A DNA stretch of 64,000 bases from Meconema thalassinum (taxonomy: Eukaryota; Arthropoda; Insecta; Orthoptera; Tettigoniidae): positions 232,762,797 through 232,826,796 of the forward strand of contig OX336396.1 in NCBI GenBank assembly GCA_946902985.2. Direction: 5' to 3'. The first letter of the stretch is position 1, and the number at the start of each line of letters is the position of its first letter. The notes below the pieces were generated by a model that saw only the letters and a list, made by a program, of their open reading frames with translations, had not been told where the DNA came from and searched no databases. Positions 33,326 to 44,559 of this stretch are shown here, piece after piece. Both the position numbers and the translations under genes were made by a program.

Positions 33326-34930
33326 TCACTCGATCTTTCCATCGCGTCCTCTCGGGCGTTTTCCCGTGGGTTGAGATTGGAGGACTCTCTTAGGAAGGGA
33401 TCCGTCCGCTCGTAAGATGTGTCCAAACCATTGTAGTCGCCTCTGTCCCATTATCCGTCCAATGTGTGGCTTTCCAAACCTCTGGTACAGGTCTTCTTTC
33501 TTTCTTCTCTCCCATTTACCTTCCATGTTATTATAGATGGGCCCATATATCTTTCGAAGCACCTTTCTTTCAAAAGCACATATTGAATCTTCTGTCGTTG
33601 CTGATGTCGCCCAAGTTTCACAACCGTATAAAAGTGCTGGTCTCACCAGTGTCGTGTACAGATGGACTTTGTTCTTCTGAGATATCAGACGAGATTTGAC
33701 GATATTGTTCAAACTAAATAACACGCGATTAGCACTTGTTAAGCGTTGATGTACTTCTTTCGTCACTTCACTTTTGTTGGTTAATATTGAGCCCAGGTAC
33801 TTGAAATCTTCAACTCGTTCGAAGCTATGTCCGTCTACAACAATGTAAGGAGGGAGAACGCGACGACGTGATACTCCAAGATATTTAGTCTTGTCCACGT
33901 TCACCTCCAGCCCAATTTTCTCTGCATTTTGGAGGAATCGGGAAGTATCAGCGCACATTTGCTCTAGAGTGTCACCAAGGATCACAACATCGTCAGCAAA
34001 TGCTAGAATTGTATCTGCTTCCACCATCTCCATTTCTCTGGTTCGGCAAGTGTCACGGCTTACTTTTTCCAAGGCCAAGTTGAATAATATTGGCGCCAAT
34101 GGATCTCCTTGTCTCAATCCATTTTGGATAGTGAAAGGTGGTGATAGTTGATTGCCAAACCGTACTTTAGAAGTTGACTGGGAGTAGCAGGCTGCGATTA
34201 GACGGATGTATTTCGATGGGATGCCAAGTTCCTCTAACGTTTCCCATAGTGCGACGCGGTCAATGCTGTCATAAGCTTGCCGAAAATCGATGAAGATTAG
34301 GTGTAGTTCCCGATCAAACTCATAGAATTTTTCTATCAGCAGCCTCAAAGTAAATATGTGGTCGATGGTAGACCATCTAGGGACGAACCCACATTGATAT
34401 GTGCCTACAATTCCTTCAGCCAGTGGTTTCAGTCGGTTTAACAGCAAAGTTGTAAAGACTTTGTATCCAATTTCAAGAAGTGAAATTCCTCGGTAGTTTG
34501 ATACTTTGGTAGCATCACCCTTCTTGAAGATTGGACATACAATTGCTCCCTTCCATTCTTCAGGAATTACTTCTGCTGCCCAGATGGTGGATATCAATAG
34601 TTTCAATGCATCCTTCAGTGCTTGTCCTCCCAGGCGAAGCATCTCAGCTGTGATACCACTACCTCCTGGGGCCTTGTTGTTCTTGAGTAATTTTAGGGCA
34701 ACACTGATTTCTTCCTCTGATGGTTCAGGGACTTCTACTCTATCAAAAAAGGCTCCCGCCTGAGATGTCACCGTCAGTGGAAAGTCCCGATTCAATAGGT
34801 TCTCAAAAAGAACTTCAAATAGGTTGCCTGCTCTTCTGGCGGTACCACTTAACCTGTCCCATTCGTTAGAACCAAAGTACGTTGTCGGTATACACCTCTG
34901 GCAAAACTTGAGGCTTGGGAAAAAGAGCAT
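33326..34930 (-). pseudogene. LINE reverse transcriptase, 534 codons open
   Basis: RT motifs appear in order: KNNKAPGGSGITAEMLRLGG, EEWKGAIVCPIFKKGD, motif A IFIDFRQAYDSIDR, motif B NGLRQGDPLAPILFN, and motif C AFADDVVIL with both catalytic aspartates. A thumb follows (YLGSILTNKSEV, YGCETWA), then the C-terminal QRRLQWFGHILR and a basic RPRGRDG end. The RT core looks intact. Its first 10 or so codons overlap the previous frame, so its own start is not a true initiation site. The protein would perform target-primed reverse transcription. Confidence 0.9.
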
Positions 34931-35373
34931 GTTGACTTTGCTTCTTCTACTGCTTTCAACAGTCCTTTATGGTATTCCCGTTTCTTCTTTCTTATGAGTT
35001 TGTCCGTGTTACGCCTCGCTTCACAGTAGGCTACCCTTGCTTCTTCCGTGAGTTTTTCTAACCACAGTATTCTCTTCGCTGATCTCATCACAACAGATCC
35101 TCGACATTCTCCTTCGAAGCAAAGTTTACTTCTGCCTTTTGGATGGCAAGCAAGTTCTTCTTTTGCACTCTGTGGCACTGCATTCCTCACTACCAACCAT
35201 GTGTCTTCCACGTTGGTAGAGTTCTCCGATATTGTGAGGTTTTTAGCAATTTTATCTTGATAGCGTTGTCTCACTTCAGCATCTTCCAATTTATCAATGT
35301 CAAAGCGGGCCATCTTTTCAGGATTTCTTCGCCACTTGGCAGACAGTTTCAGACGTAGTTTGATTATCACCAA
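34849..35373 (-). pseudogene. LINE linker between endonuclease and RT
   Basis: It begins in the end of the endonuclease in the shifted frame (VIIKLRLKLSAKWRR, which directly follows the NSDHF catalytic block of the preceding ORF). The linker PEKMARFDIDKLEDAEVRQR, Lys/Arg-rich RRNTDKLIRKKKREY and KAVEEAKST follows. It overlaps the RT ORF by about 80 bp in another frame, marking the second frameshift. It is not a separate gene. Confidence 0.82.
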
Positions 35374-36090
35374 AAATGATCGGAATTCATATCTGCCCCG
35401 CGAAAAGATCGCACATGTTCGACACTACCATGATGTCCTCGGTCAACTAGCACATGGTCGATCTGATTCATCGTATTTCCATCTGGGGATATCCAGGTGA
35501 CTTTATGTACTACTTTGCGGGGAAAGTATGTGCTTCTGATGGTCATTCTCCTAGTTTCGGCGAAGTTTATTAGTTTAATACCGTTCTCATTGCTTGTTTC
35601 GTGGATACTGTTAGGACCAATCGTTGAACGATACTGTTCTTCTCTTCCCACTTGGGCGTTGAAGTCTCCCATTATCAAGTGAATTGAATGTCTTGGTAGT
35701 TTGTCTACTACATTCTCTAGTTCCAGGTAGAAATCGTTCTTTACTTCTTCGTCAGCATCCTCTGATGGAGCATGACAGTTCACTAGGCAGATCTTATATG
35801 GTATAGCGTTTAAAATCATCCAACAGATGCGGTCATTTACTGGAGCCCATTTGTTGACAGCCGATATCATTCTATTGTGAACAGCAAATCCAACCCCCGA
35901 AGTCCAGGCCTGACTTTGCTCATTGCTGTTAAAGAGCGCGTGAGTATCTCCAATCTTCATAACACCCTCAGGAAGTCTCGTTTCTTGAACTGCTGTTACT
36001 GGGCATTGATATTTACCCAGTTCTTCTCCAAGTTGTTTCATTCCCCCTGTCATGATTGACCTTACATTCCATGTTCCAATTCTAAATCCA
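35367..36090 (-). pseudogene. LINE APE-type endonuclease domain
   Basis: The sequence runs from GFRIGTWNVRSIM (the Asn of WN) through AVQETRLPEG (catalytic Glu), LIMGDFNAQVG (Asp and Asn), RTP-equivalent WISPDGNTMNQIDHVLVD and ends at GADMNSDHFW (catalytic Asp-His). All main APE signature residues are visible. The endonuclease would nick the target DNA. Upstream coding continues beyond the SINE at 36103-36431, with YVNGLSG just before it, so the SINE disrupts the N-terminus. A frameshift after SDHF separates it from the linker. Confidence 0.88.
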
Positions 36091-36102
36091 GAGAGTCCAT
36101 TT

Positions 36103-36431
36103 GAAAATCCACAGCCTGCTTCCAGTCTCCGACCGGGTCAGGAATGGAATGAATGAAGCCTCCATCTAGCGGCGAGGATATGAACTGTGCCGGCTGCCGA
36201 GGCCTGACGCACTCCTCTGGGGCAATGATTAAATGAATGACAGATGAAATGAAATGATAGGGGAGAGTGTTGCTGGAATGAAATTTTGACAGGGAAAACT
36301 GGAGTACCCGGAGAAAAACCTGTCTGCCTCCGTTTTGTCCAGCACAGATCTCACATGGAGTGACCGGGATTTGAACCACGGACCCAGCGGTGAGAGGCCG
36401 GCGTGCTGCCGCCTAAGCCACGGAGGCTTTT
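36103..36431 (-). mobile_element. SINE family B inserted in the LINE N-terminus
   Basis: CAGAGAGTCCATTT at 36089-36102 and 36432-36445 is a 14-bp TSD made from LINE coding sequence. The SINE itself matches 3201-3530 in reverse, with the tRNA-like head GCCTCCGTGGCTTAGGCGG at its right end. Confidence 0.93.
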
Positions 36432-36510
36432 CAGAGAGTCCATTTACGTATCCATTTTTGTCAACATTTTGATCCGTCCGGCTTTTCCTTTCGCTTTTTT
36501 CTTTAAACAG

Positions 36511-36800
36511 GTTCTTTGTTTACTTATTTAATTACTTATTTATTTACTTATTTATGTACTTATTTACTTACTTATTTACTTATTTATCTACTTATTTCGT
36601 TACTTATTTATTTACTTGTTCATTTATTTGCTTATTTATTTACTTGTTTATTCATTTACTTATTTAATTTCTTATTTATTTACTTATTTAGATACTTATT
36701 TAATTACTTGTTTATTTATCTATTTATTCATTCATTCATCAGGTAGTTTTTAATTTCTTTATTTATTCATTTATTTATTTACTTATTTATTTATTGTGTA
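36511..36800. repeat. Degenerate TTTA/CTTA array, right part
   Basis: Units such as TTTGTTTACTTATTTAATTA match the left array at 32988. The Tyr/Leu-rich ORF across it is a translation of the repeat. Confidence 0.9.
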
Positions 36801-37186
36801 GTCAGGACTCATGCCCTCTCGAACATGACCACGTAACATGATACATAAGAATTTACGTTAATTTTATGATAATAAATTAATAATAACAGCAAGTTCTGCT
36901 AGAAAATTATAATACTAATAATAATAGATAATAATAATAATAATTTCCTTGTATTCAAACTTGAATCATTCATATAGGATTTTAACTTTCAGCTACGTTA
37001 ATTACTTGTCCTTTATGGCAAACTTTGCCATGTCTGTTCTTTCTACAAATGGTATTAAATGAAAGGAAATTATATTAATTTGGACCTCCTCAGAACATTT
37101 TTGTGCCCAGGCTTTCTATTGTATTATTATTATTCCTAAACTGAAGTATGAACATTGTAGGTTTTGGAGGAGTGAATACTTGTATT

Positions 37187-37496
37187 GCCGGCTCCGTGGT
37201 GTTGGGGTAGCGCGCCTGCCTCTCACCCGGAGGCCCCGGGTTCGATCCCCGGCTCCGTCAGGGATTTTAAAACTGACGTGAGGGTTGGAACGGGGTGCAC
37301 TCAGCCTCGTGAGGACAATTGAGTAGCTGTCTGACAGTGAGACAGTGCCCCGATCACGAATACCAAGATTAACGGCCGAGGGGACCCGACGCGCTGATCA
37401 CGCGTCACCCCAATATCTGCAGGCCAAATGGCTGGGCAGCGGTCGCTTGGTCGGCCTTAGCCCGTCATGGGCTGGATAGTGCCAGGGGGTTGACTT
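37187..37496 (+). mobile_element. SINE family C, complete
   Basis: TGAATACTTGTATT at 37173-37186 and 37497-37510 is a 14-bp TSD. The tRNA-like head GGCTCCGTGGTGTTGGGGTA has B box CGGGTTCGATCCCCGG. The body includes ACTCAGCCTCGTGAGGACAA and ends GTGCCAGGGGGTTGACTT. The second copy at 45075-45324 is inverted. Confidence 0.94.
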
Positions 37497-37510
37497 TGAA
37501 TACTTGTATT

Positions 37511-39066
37511 ACTCCTTTCTGGCTGAGTTATTGTTAGCTTAAGATTACCGGACAAACAGGATTTGTTATCGACCATTAGAGAAAAAACAAAAGCCATATT
37601 TTAAGTACTCAGTTCTTAGAAGAGTGTTGACTTAAGTCCTTGGCAGGATATGTCAACGTTAGCTGACCTTATCTTTGTATGTTCTTTCTTTTTTGCCGCC
37701 TTCCCTTGAGTAGGTGGATCGTCTGCTGTTATCACACTTGTTCGTAGCCAGTCTGAATTATTGATGAGTGTGGAATGCATGTTATCGCTGGGCGAGTGTG
37801 GTTTAGAATCTGCAATGTGCCTTGCTATAACCAGGTCGTGTAGTGATCCGGCCCATAGGGGGCTGTTTGGTTTGGGGGAAACTTTCCTCCCCCTCCTCTT
37901 TTTGCCATGCCCGCCCTATTCCCTCCCCCTCCCCACCCCACCTCCTACCACACCACAAACTAAAGAAAGCGCTGGCTGATCCAATTCAGGCCATACAAGC
38001 GTGCGTATAGAATTACAAGAGAAAAGGTCTTAAGACCTTGGGAAACCCTTTTATTTTTCGTCTTGAATCTTGATCCTGTAATCTGTGAACAGTTTTGTTC
38101 CTTCGTACGAGACCTGTGTGGAGAAATTCAGGTTGTTTGTGTATGTTCAGCTGTCCACACTCCCTTGAGTCCAATCCTGTATGGCGATGCACGGATATGT
38201 TTCAATAGTATTTCTTCTTTTCATTCAAGTAACAAAATGGTCTCTTTTGTTTGCTTTCATTACGGATATTACCTTAACCTCTGTGTACAGATGTGTGGAA
38301 GATTGCAACTTATCTTAGCTACCGTTACTAAGCTCGGTTTTGAATGCAGGGCTGTAAACCTCTTTACGTTGTGACGCGGAAAGATGCAACCTTCTGCCTT
38401 AAGACGCCCTAGGGTAAAGCAACCGAATGGATGTAAGGACTGAGGCTCAGTTACATATCCAGCTGTTTCATTTAATCTTTATAAGCATATGACAAGCTTC
38501 GTTAGCTCTTTTGATACGTCTGTTAGGATTGGAATAATGTAAATATTGGGTCAAAGAAACTCATAATACAAAATGGCCCGTGTTTTAAAGGTTTAACCTG
38601 CGGGATATTTTGTTTAATTTGCTAGAATGATATTATAGTGAAACAGTATGTTCGGGCGATTATATGAAAACTAACCATAAAAAAATTGCTACCGCCAAAT
38701 ACTAAACTGATTTAAGACCTTCTAAGAAGAAGAAAGGAAAAAAGAGAATAAATCAGCAAAGACTTCGATGCCACGGACGCCATGACCAACAGAGGTCGGT
38801 GGGAACCGAACCAGGAACTATGGCAGTTCACGGTTTCCACCACAAGCTCTGCGAGAAGGTATAAGTTACTTTCATCAAGTGACTGAAGAATGCGTGTGTA
38901 AACTCTGTAAGAACATACCACTTTAACAAATGTGACAATAAAAACAAAATCTCTCAGAGAATACAGCTGAGGGGCATATGACCTCGTAGTTCCGCCCCTT
39001 AAAACCTCAATAACTAACTAAGAATACAGCAGAAAATAAAGAACTAATAGGCACATTCGTGCTTTA

Positions 39067-39099
<33 letters not shown>

Positions 39100-39810
39100 C
39101 TTTAACTGTATTAGGTGACATGTATTGTAGGTTTGTTGCTCTTTCGAGCGTGTCTTAATAAATATAAATAATAATAATAATAATAATAATAATAATTAGT
39201 TCTGGTAAGAACTAAATAGCCCATTTTCATATAACTTAACCTACTGTTTTTTTCCATTAAAATCTCTCCCGCATGTTAAATAAAATTCACATGTGATGTA
39301 CTATATGGCTTTTGGTAGAGAACAATTTATTAATACCTGATGGCGCAGACCTGCGTGAACTCGAGGGTTTTGAGGGGAAGATAGGAGAAGGAAGGTAGTG
39401 GAGGAGGTCACTGCTGCTCTGCTACTGGGAGCGGAACAAAACCTGTTGGCACCAGCTCTCACCACACCAAGTTTAGAGAGTGACATTTCGTCATTTGAGA
39501 TCTTAACTCACAGTACAATTTACAGATACCAAGAACTAACGCGGAACCAAGGAGTGAAGTGAACGTTCCTCCCCTTATCAATCACGCTGAAGCACATGTA
39601 CTCACCCGCATACGAGATTCGCCCTGTGCGAAGCTGAGGTTTTGCATCAACAGATATTACGAGTAATTGCAGGACCTACGCCTCCACCCACACCATTACA
39701 TTGAGTAATGATCTTAAATTGTTGGCGGATCCAGGAATCAAACCTGAAGTCGTCTATCCCTACACCATTTTTGTTGATTCCTTGTGCCGAACTAGGGAGT
39801 GCGTTTGAAC
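37511..39810. other. Mostly unassigned stretch with (ATT)n/(ATA)n microsatellites
   Basis: No gene was recognised. (ATT)n at about 39064-39098 and (ATA)n at 39168-39195 flank a segment about 70 bp long. GACCTCGTAGTTCCGCCCCTT at about 38979 is the complement of a repeat at 40850 and 52660. Confidence 0.45.
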
Positions 39811-39814
39811 TTAT

Positions 39815-40011
39815 TAGCACTTGTTCTTCTTCCCTTCCCAATATCTCTTCATCCTCTTGCTGTGTTCCCTTTTACGCTGTACTGTCCATCTCTTATTTTG
39901 TCGGGTGGGCTTCTCAGAAAATTTGTGTTTGTGAATTAAAGTTCTGAATTTTGTTCTGTCTTGAATGGTTTCTTCTTGACAGCCAATTTCATTTTTGTCT
40001 TCAATAAAATA
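39815..40011 (-). pseudogene. LINE C-terminal fragment, minus strand
   Basis: On the minus strand it encodes KFRTLIHKHKFSEKPTRQNK then WTVQRKREHSKRMKRYWEGK. This corresponds to the end of the LINE family at 42.5 and 53 kb (ERLRRSERMKSYWVTRKG; ERKEQHRRRMREHWAVVKA). It stops at an (AAT)n run at 40008-40024, from which another LINE fragment departs on the opposite strand. Confidence 0.7.
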
Positions 40012-40025
40012 ATAATAATAATAAA

Positions 40026-40500
40026 ATTGTGAGAGGAATCTTGGGATCAAAATACAAAAATGGAATCCATCAAGAGATCCAACGAGGAAGTCTACAGCGA
40101 AATTGAGAAAATTACTGACACAATCCGAAAAAGACGGGCATGGTTTTCAGTCACCTGAAAAGAATGGTCGGATGAAAGTTAACTAAATAGATCATTCACT
40201 AATTTTATTCAAACCCCAATACCCCAATTCGCTGGCTTAGAAATTCCAAAGAAGACCTGTAAATGCTACATATCTCAGTTGAAGACGCCCTTAACAGAGA
40301 TCTCTTCCGCAAGAAAATATTGTTGAGCGGACTAAACCGAGACGAGCAACCTTGGACAGAGGAGCGTAAGGCCCATTCACAAAGGAGGGAAATCTGGGCT
40401 CTGAAGTAGGTCAATTTCAGTGTCAAATGCAACAAGACCTAACGTGATCTTTGATGGCCCCAGCGAATATTATATCTATAATAATAATACACAGGTGGTC
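40026..40500 (+). pseudogene. LINE C-terminal fragment, plus strand
   Basis: Translation in shifting frames gives RGILGSKYKNGIHQEI, then a decayed ITDTIRKRR-equivalent and NRDEQPWTEERKAHSQRREI WALK at the end. It is the same LINE family as 52.79-53.73 kb. The tail is (ATA)n at about 40474-40490. There are multiple stops. Confidence 0.7.
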
Positions 40501-40556
40501 AAATTGGCACGGTGAAGCTAAATAGAACCAACATGTTTATTGTTAATTGGTTTCAC

Positions 40557-40790
40557 GCCAAAGGCCTGGCCATGTTGAAACACCATGATAACTCCACAGT
40601 TAAGCAGCATAGGGTGTGTTTGGACCTTGGATGGAATGCCGGTTCAGTGTGACCACGTGCTGTTGGCAGTGAAAGGAGGAGCGGAAAGGCCCTGGCCACC
40701 CTACTGCACGTAAACTCCGGCTGAGGGTAGCCTCTTTGGAGGCACGGACCTGCCTTCGGGCAGAATACCAATAAAGAACAATTTGTTCAC
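40557..40790 (+). mobile_element. 5S rRNA-derived SINE
   Basis: The first 111 nt (40557-40667) follow a 5S rRNA: start GCCAAAGGCC, central ACAGTTAAGCAGCATAGGG and TTGGATGG, end CCACGTGCTGTTGGC, the last pairing with the start. A non-5S body with CTCCGGCTGAGGGTAG and CTTCGGGCAGAATACC follows and ends in an AATAAAGAAC tail. The indels inside the 5S part exclude a functional 5S gene. A 5S-headed retroposon uses the internal 5S promoter (A box, intermediate element, C box), by analogy with SINE3-type elements. Confidence 0.75.
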
Positions 40791-41035
40791 AGGATCTTCA
40801 TCAATGTATATGTCGTAGACATATTGTGATGATTATTGTTGTTTTAAGGGTCTAAACTACGAGGCCATCTGCTCCAAGTTAGATAGTGAAATGCATCATT
40901 TCATGAAAACCCTAAGCACGTCATGAAAAGCTAGGATATGATGTAAAACGGGATACTTGCACTAGCCTATCTGACGCGTGGTTTCATGAAGTGACTAACT
41001 TTCACCGTCGCATAGTCAAATTATTGTTTAGTTCG

Positions 41036-41144
41036 ACGATGTCGAAATGTAAACATTATATGTCGGAGAACTGCATCATAATGAGGCTCATTATAACACT
41101 ATTTTTCATTATGAAACAGTTTCTCCCACCAATCAGAGCTCAAT
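41036..41144 (+). mobile_element. Family M MITE, half copy
   Basis: GTTCGACGATGTCGAAATG through ACCAATCAGAGCTCAA matches the first 110 bp of the family M element at 3914-4025. It is then cut by the palindromic element starting at 41145. Confidence 0.65.
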
Positions 41145-41810
41145 TAGTACATTATGCAACGAGCCTATAATGGCTATAATTAAGACAGGAGTATTTTTTA
41201 TAAAACGAGCGTAAGCGAGTTTTATAATTTCCATACGAGTGTCTTAATTACCATTATAGGCGAGTTGCATACGACTGTTTATGTTCGACGATAATTATAA
41301 CTTTATTATATGTTTTAACATAAATATTCATAAATATCTGTTGAGAGTCAGCTACTGGAATTTTGTGATCGCAGAGCGAGCGTTGGGTGTTATATCTTTG
41401 TCTTTCAAGAGCTTTGAACGACCGACGCATGCGTTCTGTGGGCTTGCAATGCCATATGCAGCCATATGTTTACATCAGCCGTCCCTCAGTAATATTGTCA
41501 CCGCAGTCATTTGAAGACAATGCGCTGTGTAGAAATTAGTGTTGGTGATTTTAAGGTACAGTGCTATTTCTTGTCTCATATTCGCCAGTTTATTTACGCG
41601 AACATATGGACGGTGGGTAATCCATGTCGGTAATTTATTATAGTTCGATGTTGTGTTTATGTCCGACATGTTGGATTTTGAGCACATGCGTGAAGTTATC
41701 GTTACCTAATTGGTCAATGAACGAGCTCTGATTGGCTGGAGAAACTGTATCATAATGGAAAACAGTGTTATAATGACCATCATTATGATACAGTTATCTG
41801 ACACATAATA

Positions 41811-42131
41811 GTGAGGGTCGAACATAAATATTCATAAATTCTGTCGAGATTTCGCCAGTTTTATGTACTGAACAGAGCGCATGAAACGCAGAGAATGCCT
41901 TGTATTTGACCATGGCCTTCTCGATTACCCCACTATGACACTAGGCAACGCAGTTTAGAAGGCCTTGGAACTCCACGCAGGTGCGATGCTAACCTTATCT
42001 AATTGGTCAAACAACTGTTTCTTGAGCTCTGATTGGTAGAAGAAACTGTTTCATAATGAAAAATAGTGTTATAATGACCAGCATTATGATACCGTTTTCT
42101 GACACATAATAGTCAGGGTCGAACATAAAAA
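41811..42131 (-). mobile_element. Family M MITE, full copy in the palindrome spacer
   Basis: GGTCGAACATAAATATTCAT at 41816 and GGTCGAACATAAA at the right end bracket sequence that is the reverse of 3914-4256 (for example CATGGCCTTCTCGATTACC against GGTATTCCAGGAGGCCATG). Confidence 0.78.
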
Positions 42132-42528
42132 CAGTTGTGTGACCAATTAGGTAAGTATACCTTCGCGCATGCGCTCAAAATCCAACATGTCTATATAAAT
42201 TACCGAAACTGCACCGTCCATATGTTCCCGTAAATAAACTGGCAAATATGAGACAAGAAAAAGCACTGTACCTTAATATCCCCAAACCCAAATTTCTACA
42301 CAGCACATTGCTTTCAAACGACTTCGGTGACAGTTTTACTGAATACTGGTGCACAATCTGCACATATGGCATTGAAGCACACAGAACGCATGCGTCGGTC
42401 GGTCAGAGAGCTTGGAAAACAGATATATCCTACCCAGCGCTACATTCCGATCACAAAACTCGAGTGACTGAATCTCAACAGATATGTATGAATATTTATG
42501 TTAAAACATATATAATAAAGTTATAATT

Positions 42529-43991
42529 CTGACAACTATCGAAGAATTTCCCTTTTGGATATCACATATAAAATCATGTCACGAATTCTATATAATCGTT
42601 GTAAAGATCAATTAGAACTGGAAATAGGGGAATATCAAGGTGGATTTCGGCCATGGCGAAGCTGCCCTGAACAGATAATCACCTTAAAATTAGTAATGGA
42701 CTACTACAAACGTAGACAAAAACAGCAAATCATAACCTTCGTAGACATCAATAAAGCTTATGATTGTATACATAGATCTTCATTGCTGAAAATACTTAGG
42801 AATTTCGGACTTCATCCCAAATTAATAAAAATTATAAAACTAACTCTAACAAACACCATATCTAAAGTAAAATTCAGAGGAGAAATATCTGAACCGTTTA
42901 CGATTAAAACAGGATTAAGGCAAGGAGATGGTTTATCGCCTCTACTTTTCAATTGTGCTTTGGAATATGTAATGAGGGAATGGTACAGGGAAAATCCTAG
43001 GAACATAAGAATTGGAACCAAGAAAGATCAAATAGGCTTAAATCGCTTGGGATTCGCAGATGACTTAGCGTTACTGGCTAATAATATTCAAGAAGCCAAA
43101 AATCAAATAATAAGCCTACAAAATATTGCACAAAAAATTGGACTTCAGATATCATTTGAAAAGACAGAGATAATGGTAGCAAATCCACTTGTAATCAATC
43201 ACATAACAGTAAATAACAAGAAAGTTAAAATAGTGAAGCAATTTAAATACTTAGGAGAAATTATAACTTACAACTTGGATGAGAAACCTGCATGGCAAGA
43301 AAGAACTAATAAAATGATAAAAGCCCAAAAATTAACATGGTCTACATATAAAAGAAAATGTCTATCAATCGCAACAAAATTAAAACATTACAAGACGGTG
43401 GTTCAACCAGAAGTGACCTATGGAAGTGAAACTCTTTTTAAAGTTACTCAGAAAAACAGAATCGACAAAATTTTAAAAAGCAGAAAGAAGAATAGCTAGA
43501 ACATGCATAAATAAAAAATATCAGAAAGATGGACAGTGGCGGATAGTACCAAATGAAGTGGTATACAGAGAACTGGAGCCCATCACTGATACTATTCGGA
43601 AGAAACGGCTTTCTTTCTTTGGTCACATCATGAGGACACCAGAAACCAGGTTATCTAGAAAAATTGTAGTGAAACTTTGGAATATGAAACAACAAGTAGG
43701 ATGGATTAAGGAAATTAGAGAAGATATGAAAGAATTGGAAATAACCTTGGATGACTTGCAAAACAAAACAACAAAATTAAAAAAACTGAGAGATATAAAA
43801 ATAAGATTTCAGGCTAAAATAGACAAACGTAATACAGTAAAAAGGGTATTTACAGATGAGGAACGCCTGAGAAGATCAGAGCGAATGAAGAGCTACTGGG
43901 TGACTCGGAAAGGAAACTTACTGAAGAAGAGGACCAAGAAATGATTGACTGAAGTGGTCCAATGAGGCCGTAAAAGCAGAAGAAGAAGAAG
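42529..43991 (+). mobile_element. LINE, 5'-truncated, inserted into a palindrome arm
   Basis: AAAGTTATAATT at 42517-42528 and 43992-44003 is a 12-bp TSD. The element begins in the RT fingers and ends in an (AAG)n tail (43976-43991). It is the best-preserved member of the family also seen at 32.2, 39.8, 40.0, 52.8 and 53.75 kb. Confidence 0.93.
42555..43944 (+). pseudogene. LINE reverse transcriptase and C-terminal region
   Basis: The first frame (42555-43499) carries GEYQGGFRPWRSCPEQ, motif A TFVDINKAYDCIH, motif B TGLRQGDGLSPLLFN and motif C LGFADDLALLA with both aspartates. The thumb follows (KQFKYLGEIIT, YGSETLFKV). A frameshift near 43490 moves the rest to 43558-43944 (TDTIRKKRLSFFGHIMRTPE, a coiled-coil-like Lys/Glu-rich stretch, and RRSERMKSYW at the end). 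The endonuclease and N-terminal RT motifs are lost by truncation. It is otherwise little decayed, so a fairly young insertion. Confidence 0.88.
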
Positions 43992-44559
43992 AAAGTTATA
44001 ATTATCGTTGAACATAAACAGTCGTATGCAACTCGCCTATAATGGTAATTACTGTATTAAGACACGAGTATGGAAATTATAGAACTCGCTTACGCTCGTT
44101 TTATAAACATACTCGTGACTTAATTATTGCCATTATAGGCTCGTTGCATAATGTACTATTGTACGTTATCTGACGGGAAGTCCAGCACATCACTTTATAA
44201 AGTAGCGAAGTGGTGTCGTCGTGGTGAGATAAGTGTGCTTTCCAAGAATTAATAGTGTCAATATACGGCTGGGAACTCGCCGTGTACGTTCAAAGGTTGC
44301 GAGTTATTTGAGGAGTATTTTTGCCAATTAACGATTGCTGTATTTTCTTTTGTTCATCCTGCACATTTTAATAGAGTTCTGTTGTTCTATTTCTGTTGTT
44401 TTATTGCTGTCAATTCATTTTGAAACATAATAAACAAACATTAATTTATTTCATGGAATAGTTCGTGTATGACTGTAATGTACAACTCCATTGCGTTAGT
44501 CATTTCATGAAGAGTCGAATCAACAAACACCGGATCTTCATGAAGTGTCTTGCCTGATA

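Larger units (their letters stand above)
33064..36510 (-). mobile_element. Near full-length LINE with APE endonuclease and RT (RTE-like)
   Basis: The element is read on the minus strand: a short 5' region near 36510, endonuclease (36445-35367, with a SINE inside), linker, RT (34930-33326), and a 3' tail TTTAAAGCAATAAATGATGATGATG near 33064-33090. It spans about 3.1 kb without the inserted SINE, in the range of RTE-type single-ORF elements; that clade call is my inference from length and the NQIDHVLVD/SDHF endonuclease. Two single-base frameshifts (near 35370 and 34910) break the ORF. It split a TTTA-type tandem array. Confidence 0.88.
41145..44158. mobile_element. Large palindromic DNA element with a LINE in its right arm
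   Basis: The left arm 41145-41722 (TAGTACATTATGCAACGAGC...CCTAATTGGTC) is mirrored by 42143-42528 plus 44004-44158, the break being the LINE at 42529-43991. Arms are similar but not identical. The spacer (41723-42142) holds a family M MITE and half copies with the same subterminal motifs. No transposase ORF was recognised in the arms. It could be a foldback transposon or an inverted duplication built by M-element insertions. Confidence 0.75.

Noticed and set aside
36516..36746. Hydrophobic Tyr/Leu-rich ORF resembling a membrane protein
   Set aside because: It is a translation of a TTTA/CTTA tetranucleotide array.
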